A DNA stretch of 64,000 bases from DATFLS01 sp964413425 (GCA_964413425.1 CAYPST010000010.1:6567-70566); one strand, 5' to 3'. Numbered from the stretch's first letter, positions 53,294 through 62,695 are shown. Made by a program: numbers and translations. Notes: a model not told the origin generated them from the sequence alone.

Positions 53294-54787
53294 ATGTCCG
53301 AAAAAGTAAACATCCGCCTGGAACCCGCAGGAAAAGAATTCCAGGTCAGTTCCGGCACCCGGCTGATGGATGTGGTGCACCAGTACGGCGTGGAATTTCC
53401 CTGCGGCGGAAAAGGTACCTGCGGGGGATGTAAAGTCAGACTACTCACCGGCGATATCCATCTCACCCCTGACCACAGGGAAGCATTGCAGGAGATCGGA
53501 CTCACTGAAGAGTGGCGATTAGCATGTCTCAGTTCCGTCGAAAGTGATGTGGTGCTGGAAGTGGATCAATGGGAGCATATCATCCTGGCAGACAATACCA
53601 CCTTCGAGTTCCTTCCGCGTGAAGGGTACGGCATTGCGGTGGATCTGGGCACCACAACCATCGTTTCACAACTGGTGGATCTGTCCGACGGGAATGTGAT
53701 CAGCGTTCAGAGAGCCTTAAATCCCCAATCGCGGTATGGGACGGATATTATGTCGAGGATAGAGTTTGGTATACGATCACAGGAGAACGAGGAATTACTT
53801 ACCGCCCTCTCCAGAGAGGTTGTCGGACAGCAGATAGAGGATTTGTTGCAGCAATCGGATGGGACGGTTTCCACCATCGTCATTGTCGGAAACACGGTCA
53901 TGCATCATACCTTCTCCGGCATTGACCTGAAGCCGCTTTCCGCGTATCCTTTTCACTCTGCCGACAGTGGAGCCCAAACCTTTCATCCCTTCGACCTTGA
54001 GCTCGACCTTCCCGGTGAGCCGCGTATCACATTCCTCCCCTGTATCGGCGGATTTGTGGGCAGCGATATCCTGGCAGGGATTATGGCAGCCAGGATGCAT
54101 CGCAGTGACGAATGGATCGCCTTAATAGATTTAGGCACCAATGGTGAAATCGCCATCGGGAGTAAAGAACGGATCCTCTGTGCTTCGACGGCAGCAGGGC
54201 CCGCGTTTGAAGGCATGAATATCTCCATGGGAATGAGTGCGACCACCGGAGCCATATCTTCGGTATCTGTGGAGGAGGGGAAACTGCGATGTCATGTGAT
54301 CGGAGATGAGCGGCCCAGGGGAATCTGCGGGAGTGGATTAATTGATGCCGTTGCTGTGCTGTTACAGGAGGGAAGAATCAATAATCGGGGACGATTTACC
54401 GGTTCTTCCGATACCATCGAATTGCTTTCGCCGGTATATCTCAGCCGAAGAGATATCGGGGAATTTCAGCTGGCGAAGGGCGCCATTGCCACCGGAATGC
54501 AAATATTAATGGATCAACTCGGACCGGATCATGTGGATCTTCGGCAAGTCTATATTGCCGGAGCCTTTGGTCATTATCTCAATCCGCACAATATCCGGCA
54601 AATCGGCATGCTGCAGCACGACCCGGATAAGATACAGAAGCTGGGGAACAGTGCATTGATCGGGGCAAAGATGTCTCTGTTTCAGGAATTTGATACCATC
54701 AATGAGATATTAGAAAAAACCGAGCACATCTCACTGGAATCCGAACCGGACTTTCAACATATTTTTACTGAAAAAATGCTGTTCTAA
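53294..54787 (+). CDS. RACo-like reductive activator of corrinoid proteins
   Basis: Protein of 497 aa. N-terminal plant-type [2Fe-2S] domain with Cys 37, 43, 46 and 78 (CGGKGTCGGC, then RLACLS), then an ASKHA-type ATPase/DUF4445 domain (about 110-495: GIAVDLGTTTIVSQLVDL, LIDLGTNGEIAIGS, FEGMNISMGMSATTGAIS). It reduces inactive Co(II) corrinoid to Co(I) at the cost of ATP. Length is short of the 600 or so aa of RACo from acetogens, mainly because the linker between the domains is short. It is divergent from the methyltransferase genes. Confidence 0.9.
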   Translation: MSEKVNIRLEPAGKEFQVSSGTRLMDVVHQYGVEFPCGGKGTCGGCKVRLLTGDIHLTPDHREALQEIGLTEEWRLACLSSVESDVVLEVDQWEHIILADNTTFEFLPREGYGIAVDLGTTTIVSQLVDLSDGNVISVQRALNPQSRYGTDIMSRIEFGIRSQENEELLTALSREVVGQQIEDLLQQSDGTVSTIVIVGNTVMHHTFSGIDLKPLSAYPFHSADSGAQTFHPFDLELDLPGEPRITFLPCIGGFVGSDILAGIMAARMHRSDEWIALIDLGTNGEIAIGSKERILCASTAAGPAFEGMNISMGMSATTGAISSVSVEEGKLRCHVIGDERPRGICGSGLIDAVAVLLQEGRINNRGRFTGSSDTIELLSPVYLSRRDIGEFQLAKGAIATGMQILMDQLGPDHVDLRQVYIAGAFGHYLNPHNIRQIGMLQHDPDKIQKLGNSALIGAKMSLFQEFDTINEILEKTEHISLESEPDFQHIFTEKMLF

Positions 54788-54995
54788 TCAGGAGGAAAAC
54801 AGCAAAAAGCTGTTTGGCCGCTATTCCGGGATATGCCTGCCCAGCTCCTGCAAAGCCAGATGTGCTTCCCCGGTATTGTATCACAGGAACACATTGCAGG
54901 ACTGACGCGATTGCCTTCCGTACTTTCGGGGTTCATTCTGGAAACAGCTTCAGCGCAAGGTCAGATTGATACAGGTACAGGCTGCGGTATCCCGG

Positions 54996-55292
54996 TCACG
55001 TTTGCCGGGTGAGTCGCTGCCTGGGGCGCCGGCGTTCCGAGTCCTGCAGAATGTGATATGTCTTCGGTTCCGTGGAGTGCAGCAGATAGGGAAGAGTATA
55101 GCCATGTTGCCTGCAGAGTGTGGACATTTCGGCAAATGAAGATTCTTTGCGCAGATGAGTGACAGTCCGGGACCGGCTGTGGAAGACGCGAACCGTACGG
55201 TCATGTACACTGATGACAAACTGGCCCAGAGAGAATTCCCCGCCCGCAATCAATCTGTCCCACACTGTTTCCTCAATTGTAGTGGTATCCAT
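54996..55292 (-). CDS. Small protein of unknown function
   Basis: Protein of 98 aa, highly basic at the C-terminus (SERRRPRQRLTRQT). AAGGATAAGGTG lies before the ATG. I do not recognise the family. It is 83 bases after the small Cys-containing gene at 55376, probably the same transcription unit. The preceding interval 54788-54995 has no gene. Confidence 0.5.
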   Translation of the reverse strand: MDTTTIEETVWDRLIAGGEFSLGQFVISVHDRTVRVFHSRSRTVTHLRKESSFAEMSTLCRQHGYTLPYLLHSTEPKTYHILQDSERRRPRQRLTRQT

Positions 55293-55375
55293 GGTACACC
55301 TTATCCTTTCGGGTCCACTGTTTATTTTTCACCGGGCATATCTGCCGCATCGACAACAGGCGTGTATTCGGAGTT

Positions 55376-55597
55376 CTAAAGTACGGGCTCGGTCTCAGGA
55401 TGTTGAAGGGAAGAGATTCGGACATTCAGAGTCGTTCCGCACTCCCGGTGGTTGAACAATAAAAACGCCAGGAGCGGATCTTCAAAATGCGGCTGGTAGC
55501 CAATGAATACAATGTTCGGATCATCGAGAAATTCCGATTGAAAATCCCATATTCTGCCACAGTTTGTACAAATCTTGAAGGGGATGGTATCGTCCAT
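55376..55597 (-). CDS. Small Cys-pair protein, possible zinc-binding
   Basis: Protein of 73 aa. The N-terminal FKICTNCGRIW pair and the later HRECGTTL supply three Cys and a His that could bind zinc; the middle FLDDPNIVFIGYQPHFEDPL is a regular, conserved-looking stretch. AAGGGGGAT is a good ribosome-binding site. I recall similar short proteins without assigned function near signalling genes in environmental bacteria, but give no name. Confidence 0.55.
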   Translation of the reverse strand: MDDTIPFKICTNCGRIWDFQSEFLDDPNIVFIGYQPHFEDPLLAFLLFNHRECGTTLNVRISSLQHPETEPVL

Positions 55598-55807
55598 GAT
55601 GTATCCCCCTTTGCATCTATTTGCATAACGATGTAAAAATATGCAAAATTAGGGCCAAACCGGTTTATTATATAAAACATCCTAGTAATTGTATTATTAA
55701 GGGAAAATTTTTCCGCACCCGGAAATTTTTTCCTGGTGAATTATTTCGAAAATCCACGGAGAAATGAAGAATATTTAACTATATGCAGGATATTTTAAAA
55801 TGATTTA

Positions 55808-55976
55808 CATGACTATTAAGTCAGTTCAGGAAAGCAATGGTATTGGCAACCTGTATGGTAGAGCGGTTGTCCCGTATCGGGGCATGCTCGTTGTTTCTGT
55901 GTCAATCTGCCTCGAAGAGATCCCGTCGGGATGTGCTATTTTTTATGAATTATCCAGGTTAGCTTAATAGCCATAT
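55808..55976. mobile_element. MITE-like element B, copy 3 (divergent)
   Basis: Ends CATGACTATTAAGT and GCTTAATAGCCATA are inverted repeats matching element B ends, 169 bp. The inside differs from copies 1 and 2: it holds TTTCTGTGTCAATCTGCC and GATGTGCTATTTTTTATGAA, like the text at window positions 218-268. No target duplication recognised. The rest of 55598-56406 has no gene. Confidence 0.55.
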
Positions 55977-56008
55977 TCTTTCTTTACCCTGAAGAATCAT
56001 CTAGGGAT

Positions 56009-56249
56009 TGAGTCTATTTAGAAAACGCCTCGCCCCGAAGGGGTGCCTTCGGCACAGAGATCCTGTGACGACGGGACAAAGAAATTACAACATACATCTG
56101 TCCAAATAGCGGAATACATTTTGCAGATATTTTGTATACATAATACCTATACGTCAGGTTCAGCATCTTGTATCAGGCCCATGATCTCTAAACACTCTCA
56201 GGGAATAACATACAAGGGAATTCTTTGAGACGTTTTTGAGACAGACCCA
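56009..56249. mobile_element. MITE-like element A, copy 3
   Basis: Left end TGAGTCTATTTAGAAAACG, right end the worn inverse (TGGGTCTGTCTCAAAAACG on the other strand, ending at 56249). Shares CGCCTCGCCCCGAAG, GTGACGACGGGACAAAGAAA, GTCCAAATAGCGGAATACA and AATACCTATACGTCAGG with the other A copies. No target duplication and no gene. Confidence 0.65.
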
Positions 56250-56406
56250 GTTATAGGTTTATTTGCGGATGGCAGGGCAGACCTCCCTCATTTCTCAATT
56301 CATCGACTGTAAGAACTAAATCTGTTTGATCCACCCGAACTGCATGGCATCCGTTCCCGCCTCTTAGGCAATTTGCTGCAATTTACGGCTTAAGCGTTCG
56401 ACATAT

Positions 56407-56850
56407 TTGCCGATTATAACATTATCAATATATAATGGTCCGATACTGGAAGAAGAGGGCCCTCTGGTTCTGGTCGTGGATGATGAGGAGAGTGTGCTGC
56501 GGAATGTTGGCCGCATCCTCCAGATCAATAATTATCGAGTAATGACGGCCGCGACCGGGGAAGCAAGTTTCAATCTGGCCCGTGAACATAAGCCGGACGT
56601 TGTGGTGATGGATATTGCAATGCCCGGATTAACAGGAGTCGAAGCGGTGAAAGTGTTGAAGAAGCATCAGCGCACCAGTGATATCCCTGTTATTATGATG
56701 ACGGCATATGCCACTGAGGATTATGTGATGTTTTCTAAACAGGCCGGAGCTGACGATTATATTGCGAAACCTTTTCGTGCTTCGACACTTGTTCGAAGAA
56801 TAGAGCGTATTTTAGATACACCGTCCTCTACAGCGGGAGAAAAGAGTTGA
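56407..56850 (+). CDS. Single-domain response regulator (receiver only)
   Basis: A 147-aa receiver protein without output domain. LVLVVDDEESVLRNVGRIL (acidic pocket), phospho-Asp about 69 in VVMDIAMPGLTG, Thr in IMMTAYA and Lys in DYIAKPF. Probably a phosphorelay intermediate for the hybrid kinase downstream. The start is uncertain: TTG 56407 has no good ribosome-binding site, and the nearest ATG (56435) is in another frame, so an unusual start codon is possible. It is 157 bases upstream of the kinase. Confidence 0.8.
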   Translation: MPIITLSIYNGPILEEEGPLVLVVDDEESVLRNVGRILQINNYRVMTAATGEASFNLAREHKPDVVVMDIAMPGLTGVEAVKVLKKHQRTSDIPVIMMTAYATEDYVMFSKQAGADDYIAKPFRASTLVRRIERILDTPSSTAGEKS

Positions 56851-57007
56851 GTTATATGCAATAGAAGGAATCCCAATAGTCCGATGCTTCCCGAATATCA
56901 GATCCCTCTCACTTCCGTAATTATTTGCTGACTCGAACTGCAGTTTCTTCATAATTCAACACACTGTGTAACTTCTGTAGAGTAGAGATAGGAAATTGAG
57001 ACGTACA

Positions 57008-60000
57008 ATGAATCTCCGGAGATTATTAACCGAGAAACAATTCAGGATGACAGTCCTCATATCCGTATTGCTCGGCATTTTGTATGGAGTCGTTGATGCA
57101 GCCCTGGATGCGTATGTCTTTTATGGGGGGCAATTCCTCGAACTGGCAATCTATGAAGTACCCCCGCATGAAATATATGTCCGGGGCATATCCCTGGCGA
57201 TTTTTGTTGCTTTCGGCGTAATTCTGGGTGTATTACGCCACCATCATCAACAGGAATTGCAGCATCACAACGATCAGGATCTGAGAATACTCCAGGGGAT
57301 GGGATGTGGCCTGATTACCACCGATTGTGCGGGGAACATCACCTTTCTGAATACGGCTGCTCAACAGCTTACCGGCTGGCGCGAGGGAGAAGCCACAGGC
57401 AAGCATTATTCTGATGTCTTCCGCATTCCGGCTGCGGATATGATCACCCCGGTGATCCAGGAGCATCGGATTGTCGAATCGCTTGATGGCAACCAGTTGG
57501 TTTCAAAAGAAGGCCATGAATCGCTGATCACTTACACGGTCGCTCCCAGGTATCATTCCGGGAACATCAGCGGTGCGATCATCACCTTTCACGAGAACAC
57601 TCCCAGAGATGAATTAACCGGAAAAATTCGTGAAAACGAGGAGCTCCACCGTCTGGTTCTGAGGGAAATCAGTGATACTGTTCTTATCACGGATGACCAG
57701 GGCGAATTTACATACGTCTGTCCTAATGTGGAAGTGATTTTCGGTTATACTCCACAGGAAGTGAACGCCATGGGTTCAATCACGGTGTTAATGGGAGAGG
57801 TGCAGATGGAGCCGTCGGAAGTGGAAAAACTCGGTGAACTCCGAAACCTGGAACACACCATCATTGATAAATCCGGCCATGCTCACCATCTGCTGACCTC
57901 GGTCAAGGCAGTCGATATTCAGGGGGGCACTCTTCTCTATACCTGCCGGGATATCAGTGACCGCAAAGCGGTGGAAGAGGAGCTGCAGTTCCACTCCCGG
58001 ATGTTGAACCAGGTGGGCGAAGCGGTGATTGCTACCGATCCGGCAGGGGAAATCATCTACTGGAATACGACTGCGGAGGTTCTCTACGGATGGAGCCGGA
58101 GTGAAGCTGTGGGCAAAAACGTTGTTGAAGTTACCACTACACCGGAGGTTGCCGAGGGGGCCGAGGAAATAATCCAAACGCTGCGGAACGGGCAATGCTG
58201 GTCCGGCACATTTCCGGTGCGGCGGAAGGATGGCAGTGTTTTCCAGGCTTTCGTCACCGATGCTCCGGTGCTGGACAGCAATGGGAACCTTGCTGCGATT
58301 ATCGGAACCTCCAGAGATATTTCCGAACAAGTTGCGGCCTATACAGCCCTTAAGGAGAGCGAAGCACAATTCCGTACCATCTTTGAGGAAGCCCCCATCG
58401 GAATGGCACTGGTAGATGAATCCGGCATTTTTCTGGAAGTCAATAGCAACCTCTGTCGCCTGTTGGGGTATTCGAAGGAAGAATTGTGTACCAAAAACTG
58501 GGAGGATCTCACCCATCCGGATGATCTCCAAAAGAATAAACGGGAAGCAACCCGGCTGATTTCCGGCGAAATATCCAGCCTGCAATTAGAAAAAAGATAT
58601 ATCACAAAGCACGGGACTACCATGTGGGCAAATGTGAGTGTATCCCTGGGGGGCACAATTGAAGATCGAGTATTTCAGATTACCATGATAGAAGACATTA
58701 CCAGCCAGAAACAGGCGGAACGTGCGTTAATGGACAGTGAAACCCGGTTCCGGAATATCTGGGAATGTTCCCCGGAAGCCATGTGTCTTACTGATGCGGA
58801 AGGGGTTCTCATGCTGGTGAATCCGGCATTTGCCCGGTTGGTGAACATCGACAGTGAGAAGTTGGTCGGCACCTCGTTTATCGAATTATTCCAGGAGAGT
58901 GACCGGCAGGAGTATTTGCAGCAATACCGGGAATATTTTCGCAGGGAGGGTTTACCGGACACCATTGAAGAAGAAGTCACCTTTGTTGGTGAGAAAACGA
59001 AATACCTTGAGATTACCAATTCCTTCATGGAATTCGGGGATGATCGACAACCACTGTTGTTCAGTATTATTCGCGATTTGACTGTGCAGAAATCCATGGA
59101 ACAAGAACTGATCCAGGCACAAAAGCTGGAATCACTGGGAGAAATCGCTGGTGGGATTGCACATGATTTCAACAATGTATTAACTGCCATTGATATTCCC
59201 GCACATATCCAGGAAACGCAAAATACACAAAAGGAACTGGACCAGTATATTAAGATCATTCAGTCAAGTCTTGAGTGGGGTAAATCAGTTACGGAACGTA
59301 TGCTGACATTTATTCGCTCCACCGAGCCGAAGAAGCAGGTGATTTCTCTGGAATCTTTTTTAAACGACTTCAAAGAAATTGCCGTCCATACTCTTCCGCC
59401 TTATGTGAATCTGCGAATCCTGTCAGGTACGGAACCTGATGGAATTCTGGCTGATCCCGGACAGTTGCAGCAAATACTCTTCACATTGTGTATCAATGCG
59501 TCAGATGCCATGCCCAGGGGTGGCACGATCACGCTTGGATTCCGCGAACTGAGTGAAGAAGAACTCCAAAAACACGCCAGCGGTCGCCGGGATAGCTATC
59601 GCTGTTTGCTTGTCGAGGATGAAGGGGATGGGATGAATAGTGAAACATTGCACCATATTTTTGAGCCATTTTTTACAACCAAGAGTCCTGAGATAGGGAC
59701 CGGACTCGGGTTGGCAGTGGTGAAGAAACTTGTGCACATGCATCAGGGATGGATTGACGTTTCCAGTGAACCTAGAGCAGGCACCAGGTTCATAATCGGA
59801 CTGCCTGCGGCGAAAACGCCTTCTGACCGCATCCGAACGACCACAGAACATAGGGAGGAAAGTCTGCCTGCTGGCAATGGTGAGACGCTCTTACTGGTAG
59901 AGGATGAACGAAGCATCCTGAACGCCTTATCTAAATCATTTGAACATCTGGACTATAAAGTACTTACCGCTTCCAGTGGTACCGAGGCGGGAATTCGGAT

Positions 60001-60274
60001 GAAGGAAAATCCCGGAAAGATCGATATGTTGATCACGGATATCGGACTGCCGGATATGAACGGCCGGGAGCTTGTCTTCAAATTCAAAGCACTTTTTCCT
60101 CATGCACCAGTCATTGTCACAACCGGATATGTGGATGAATCGCTGAAGGATGAACTCTATGCCGCCGGAGTGAACAAAATCGTAACAAAGCCTTTCAATA
60201 TTCGAACTATCTCACCCGTGATCAGACGTTTATTCAAACAGAGACCGGTAATGGAAACTGATCAGAAGGAGTAA
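57008..60274 (+). CDS. Membrane-bound five-PAS hybrid histidine kinase
   Basis: Protein of 1088 aa. Two N-terminal membrane helices (about 13-35 and 62-82) with a short external loop, then five PAS domains (about 95-705), HisKA with His 719 in GGIAHDFNNVL, HATPase (CINASDAMPRGG, FFTTKSPEIGTGLGLAVVKK), and a receiver domain with Asp 1011 in MLITDIGLPDMNG and Lys in IVTKPF. ATG 57008 is used; an alternative TTG at 56996 gives four more residues. The stop is four bases before the KaiC-like gene, so both are co-transcribed and probably form one signalling unit. Confidence 0.92.
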   Translation: MNLRRLLTEKQFRMTVLISVLLGILYGVVDAALDAYVFYGGQFLELAIYEVPPHEIYVRGISLAIFVAFGVILGVLRHHHQQELQHHNDQDLRILQGMGCGLITTDCAGNITFLNTAAQQLTGWREGEATGKHYSDVFRIPAADMITPVIQEHRIVESLDGNQLVSKEGHESLITYTVAPRYHSGNISGAIITFHENTPRDELTGKIRENEELHRLVLREISDTVLITDDQGEFTYVCPNVEVIFGYTPQEVNAMGSITVLMGEVQMEPSEVEKLGELRNLEHTIIDKSGHAHHLLTSVKAVDIQGGTLLYTCRDISDRKAVEEELQFHSRMLNQVGEAVIATDPAGEIIYWNTTAEVLYGWSRSEAVGKNVVEVTTTPEVAEGAEEIIQTLRNGQCWSGTFPVRRKDGSVFQAFVTDAPVLDSNGNLAAIIGTSRDISEQVAAYTALKESEAQFRTIFEEAPIGMALVDESGIFLEVNSNLCRLLGYSKEELCTKNWEDLTHPDDLQKNKREATRLISGEISSLQLEKRYITKHGTTMWANVSVSLGGTIEDRVFQITMIEDITSQKQAERALMDSETRFRNIWECSPEAMCLTDAEGVLMLVNPAFARLVNIDSEKLVGTSFIELFQESDRQEYLQQYREYFRREGLPDTIEEEVTFVGEKTKYLEITNSFMEFGDDRQPLLFSIIRDLTVQKSMEQELIQAQKLESLGEIAGGIAHDFNNVLTAIDIPAHIQETQNTQKELDQYIKIIQSSLEWGKSVTERMLTFIRSTEPKKQVISLESFLNDFKEIAVHTLPPYVNLRILSGTEPDGILADPGQLQQILFTLCINASDAMPRGGTITLGFRELSEEELQKHASGRRDSYRCLLVEDEGDGMNSETLHHIFEPFFTTKSPEIGTGLGLAVVKKLVHMHQGWIDVSSEPRAGTRFIIGLPAAKTPSDRIRTTTEHREESLPAGNGETLLLVEDERSILNALSKSFEHLDYKVLTASSGTEAGIRMKENPGKIDMLITDIGLPDMNGRELVFKFKALFPHAPVIVTTGYVDESLKDELYAAGVNKIVTKPFNIRTISPVIRRLFKQRPVMETDQKE

Positions 60275-60278
60275 ACCG

Positions 60279-62381
60279 ATGTCAGTCGAAACCAGTATCG
60301 AAACCTTCGATCTGCATCTCAACAATGTTTTGGACGGAGGAATCCCGGCACCCTCATTCAATATTCTTGCCGGGCAGCCCGGCACGGGAAAAACCATCTT
60401 CTGTCAGCAGCTGCTTTTCCATCATATCACCACGCATCCGGATTCGTCGGTTTTATATCTCACTACCTTATCGGAACCCCCGGCGAAAATTCTGCGATTT
60501 ATGCGCGGCTTTACATTTTTCCATGCTGATCTCATTGGTTCGACTATCCACATCGATGATATTGGGGGAACCCTACGGAAAAATTCTCTCGAAGAGGTGC
60601 TGAAAACCATCCTGAGCAAAGTGCAAAAGGTTGACGCTGAAGTCCTGGTCATAGATTCGTTCAAAGCTATTCGGGACTTTACCGAAGATAAGGAGGTATT
60701 TCGGAAATTTATTTATCGCCTGGCCATTCGGCTGTATAATGAAGGTTGTACCGCCATACTGGTGGGGGAATATGATACACAACGACTGACCAGCGGGGCA
60801 GAGTTTGCCATTGCAGATGGGATTATTTCTCTGACGCTTAAATTGGTTGCCGGAGAGTATCAGCGCACGCTCCAGGTTATGAAACTCCGTGGCCGAAATG
60901 CATGGCTGGGACCAATACCTTTTATCATCGTACCGGAGGGAATAACAGCGCTGACATCCGGACTGAGCAATCCGGTATCATCGGAATTAAGGAGGAGGAC
61001 TTGCGAGCCGACCGGAATTACAGGCCTGGATGCTCTGCTGAATGGAGGACTGTGTCGGGGGCGGGCCATCATTTTGTCCGGCGTCTCAGGGACCGGGAAA
61101 ACCACCTTGTCGCTCCAGATCCTTTCCAATGCCTCTAAGTGTGGGCAGCGAGGCTTGTATTATTCCTTTGAAGAGCCGGCAGCAGATTTATTGACGACAG
61201 CAGCGTCGTTCGGCTGGGAGTTACACTCGAAGCTGGAATCCGGGTTGATAAGACTGGTGCATATCCCCCAAACCGCCATTCGCATTGAAGAGAACCTAAA
61301 AGCTATCCGGGACGACATCGAGGAATTTCAGCCTGACTGGGTCGTACTGGATTCCTTTTCGTTGTTTCTCCACCGCGTGAAAAACGATGCCATAATTCGG
61401 GAGAAGACCTATCAGGTGAAAAACATGGTGTACCAGGCAAATGCAGTCGGATTGTTACTCTCGGATATCCCGGCAGACGCACCGGAGCAGTTCTCACGAT
61501 TTGGAGTTGAAGAGACCATCGGAGATGGGACAATTCGATTAAGCAGCAAGATGAAACATACAGCCAGGCACAGATTCATAGAAGTGTACAAAATGCGACA
61601 GGTGAACCACGTTACCGGACAACATCGCATGGAAATTTCCGGGAACGGAATCGAAGTGATGTATATACCACCTTCAAACCATGGAAAGTTGAAATCCCCT
61701 TCGCCCCTTACGTTTTCTCCGGTGCAACCACTATTTCATGATGAGATTCGGTACGGATCAGCCTGGCTCGTCCGCGGTCAGGCAGGCATAGGAAAATCCA
61801 CACTCGCACTTCAGTTCGCTGCGGAAGGATTACAAAACGGAGAATCCGTATTGTTTATCACTGCCGATACGATACAAAATGGATTGGAAAAAATGAACAT
61901 TCAACCGGAACAGTATCAAAAAAAGCACAAGTTTCATCTGCTGGATGGGTATAGTGGAAGCCAGAAGGGGCTCAATTTGACAGATGGGAGTGGATTACTG
62001 TATGTCATTGCCCGGACGATGGAATCCTATGACCCTCCGTTGAGAATTATCTTCGATTCGGTCACCCCGCTGGCAGCCAGTTTTAACAGTGCTCAATTTA
62101 TTGATTTGATACAGCAAAAGAACCGGTTATTGCGTCAACCCGGCGTCGTAATTCTGGATACCCACCTGCATGAGAATATGGATAATGAACCTTTACCGGA
62201 ATTACTTAATGTGTATGATATCGTGATGGATTTGTTCAGTACTGCCGGTGCTGATTTCTCCGAGGGCACTGAAAACCGGAGATATCTGCGAATGAGGAAA
62301 TCCAGAGGAGGTCGGACCGATCGGACCGCCGTTCCGTTCTCCATCTCAGCGGAACAAGGTATTGTCATCGATGCCCCCTAA
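60279..62381 (+). CDS. KaiC-like protein with three RecA-type domains
   Basis: Protein of 700 aa. Walker A motifs at about 32-39 (GQPGTGKT), 268-275 (GVSGTGKT) and 500-508 (GQAGIGKST) show three RecA/KaiC domains; canonical KaiC has two. After strand 2, domain 2 keeps the catalytic Glu pair (YSFEEPAADLL), domain 1 has a single Glu (LSEPPAKIL) and domain 3 none at that place, so hydrolysis may be unequal. Walker B-like VLVIDSFKAI, WVVLDSFSLF and IIFDSVTPL follow. It is in an operon with a kinase, like KaiC and its partner kinases in signalling. No KaiA or KaiB in the window; an ATPase signalling role, not a clock, is the safe reading. Confidence 0.9.
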   Translation: MSVETSIETFDLHLNNVLDGGIPAPSFNILAGQPGTGKTIFCQQLLFHHITTHPDSSVLYLTTLSEPPAKILRFMRGFTFFHADLIGSTIHIDDIGGTLRKNSLEEVLKTILSKVQKVDAEVLVIDSFKAIRDFTEDKEVFRKFIYRLAIRLYNEGCTAILVGEYDTQRLTSGAEFAIADGIISLTLKLVAGEYQRTLQVMKLRGRNAWLGPIPFIIVPEGITALTSGLSNPVSSELRRRTCEPTGITGLDALLNGGLCRGRAIILSGVSGTGKTTLSLQILSNASKCGQRGLYYSFEEPAADLLTTAASFGWELHSKLESGLIRLVHIPQTAIRIEENLKAIRDDIEEFQPDWVVLDSFSLFLHRVKNDAIIREKTYQVKNMVYQANAVGLLLSDIPADAPEQFSRFGVEETIGDGTIRLSSKMKHTARHRFIEVYKMRQVNHVTGQHRMEISGNGIEVMYIPPSNHGKLKSPSPLTFSPVQPLFHDEIRYGSAWLVRGQAGIGKSTLALQFAAEGLQNGESVLFITADTIQNGLEKMNIQPEQYQKKHKFHLLDGYSGSQKGLNLTDGSGLLYVIARTMESYDPPLRIIFDSVTPLAASFNSAQFIDLIQQKNRLLRQPGVVILDTHLHENMDNEPLPELLNVYDIVMDLFSTAGADFSEGTENRRYLRMRKSRGGRTDRTAVPFSISAEQGIVIDAP

Positions 62382-62630
62382 CGGGGGGCGAGAGGCATTC
62401 CCCTTTCGAATTTCTGGCAGAAGGAAGGCATGACCTGCATAGAAAGCCCTGCGACCTCGGCCAGTTCCGGAGAGTAGCAAGCGGCGAGATTTTCCCGAAA
62501 AGTTCTCCGCAAGGGCACCGGTAATCTTTAGGTTATGACCTGTCGAATTGTCAAGAAAAGCAACCACTTACGAGAGCACTGTGACCAGAATGTGACCAGC
62601 CTGCCAACATTTGGCTGTCCGATTGCAGGA
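62382..62630. other. Non-coding segment with TGTGACCAG direct repeat
   Basis: No gene. The nonamer TGTGACCAG occurs twice at 62580-62600, just before the terminator hairpin. CCTGCATAGAAAG at 62434 recurs at 63062. No integrase or tRNA copy to make this an attachment site. Confidence 0.4.
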
Positions 62631-62664
62631 GCCCCATAGGTGCAGGTCTGTGGGGCTTTTTATT
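62631..62664 (+). terminator. Rho-independent terminator of the kinase/KaiC unit
   Basis: GCCCCATAG (62631-62639) pairs with CTGTGGGGC (62648-62656), one G-T wobble, loop 8, followed by TTTTTATT. It is 250 bases after the KaiC-like stop codon and is the first good terminator on that strand. Confidence 0.8.
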
Positions 62665-62695
62665 GGACTAATCACCAGAAAATTCGAACACTGTG

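Noticed and set aside
60279..62381. Complete circadian KaiABC system
   Set aside because: No KaiA or KaiB in the window, and the KaiC-like protein has three domains with incomplete catalytic residues. Only an ATPase signalling role is supported.
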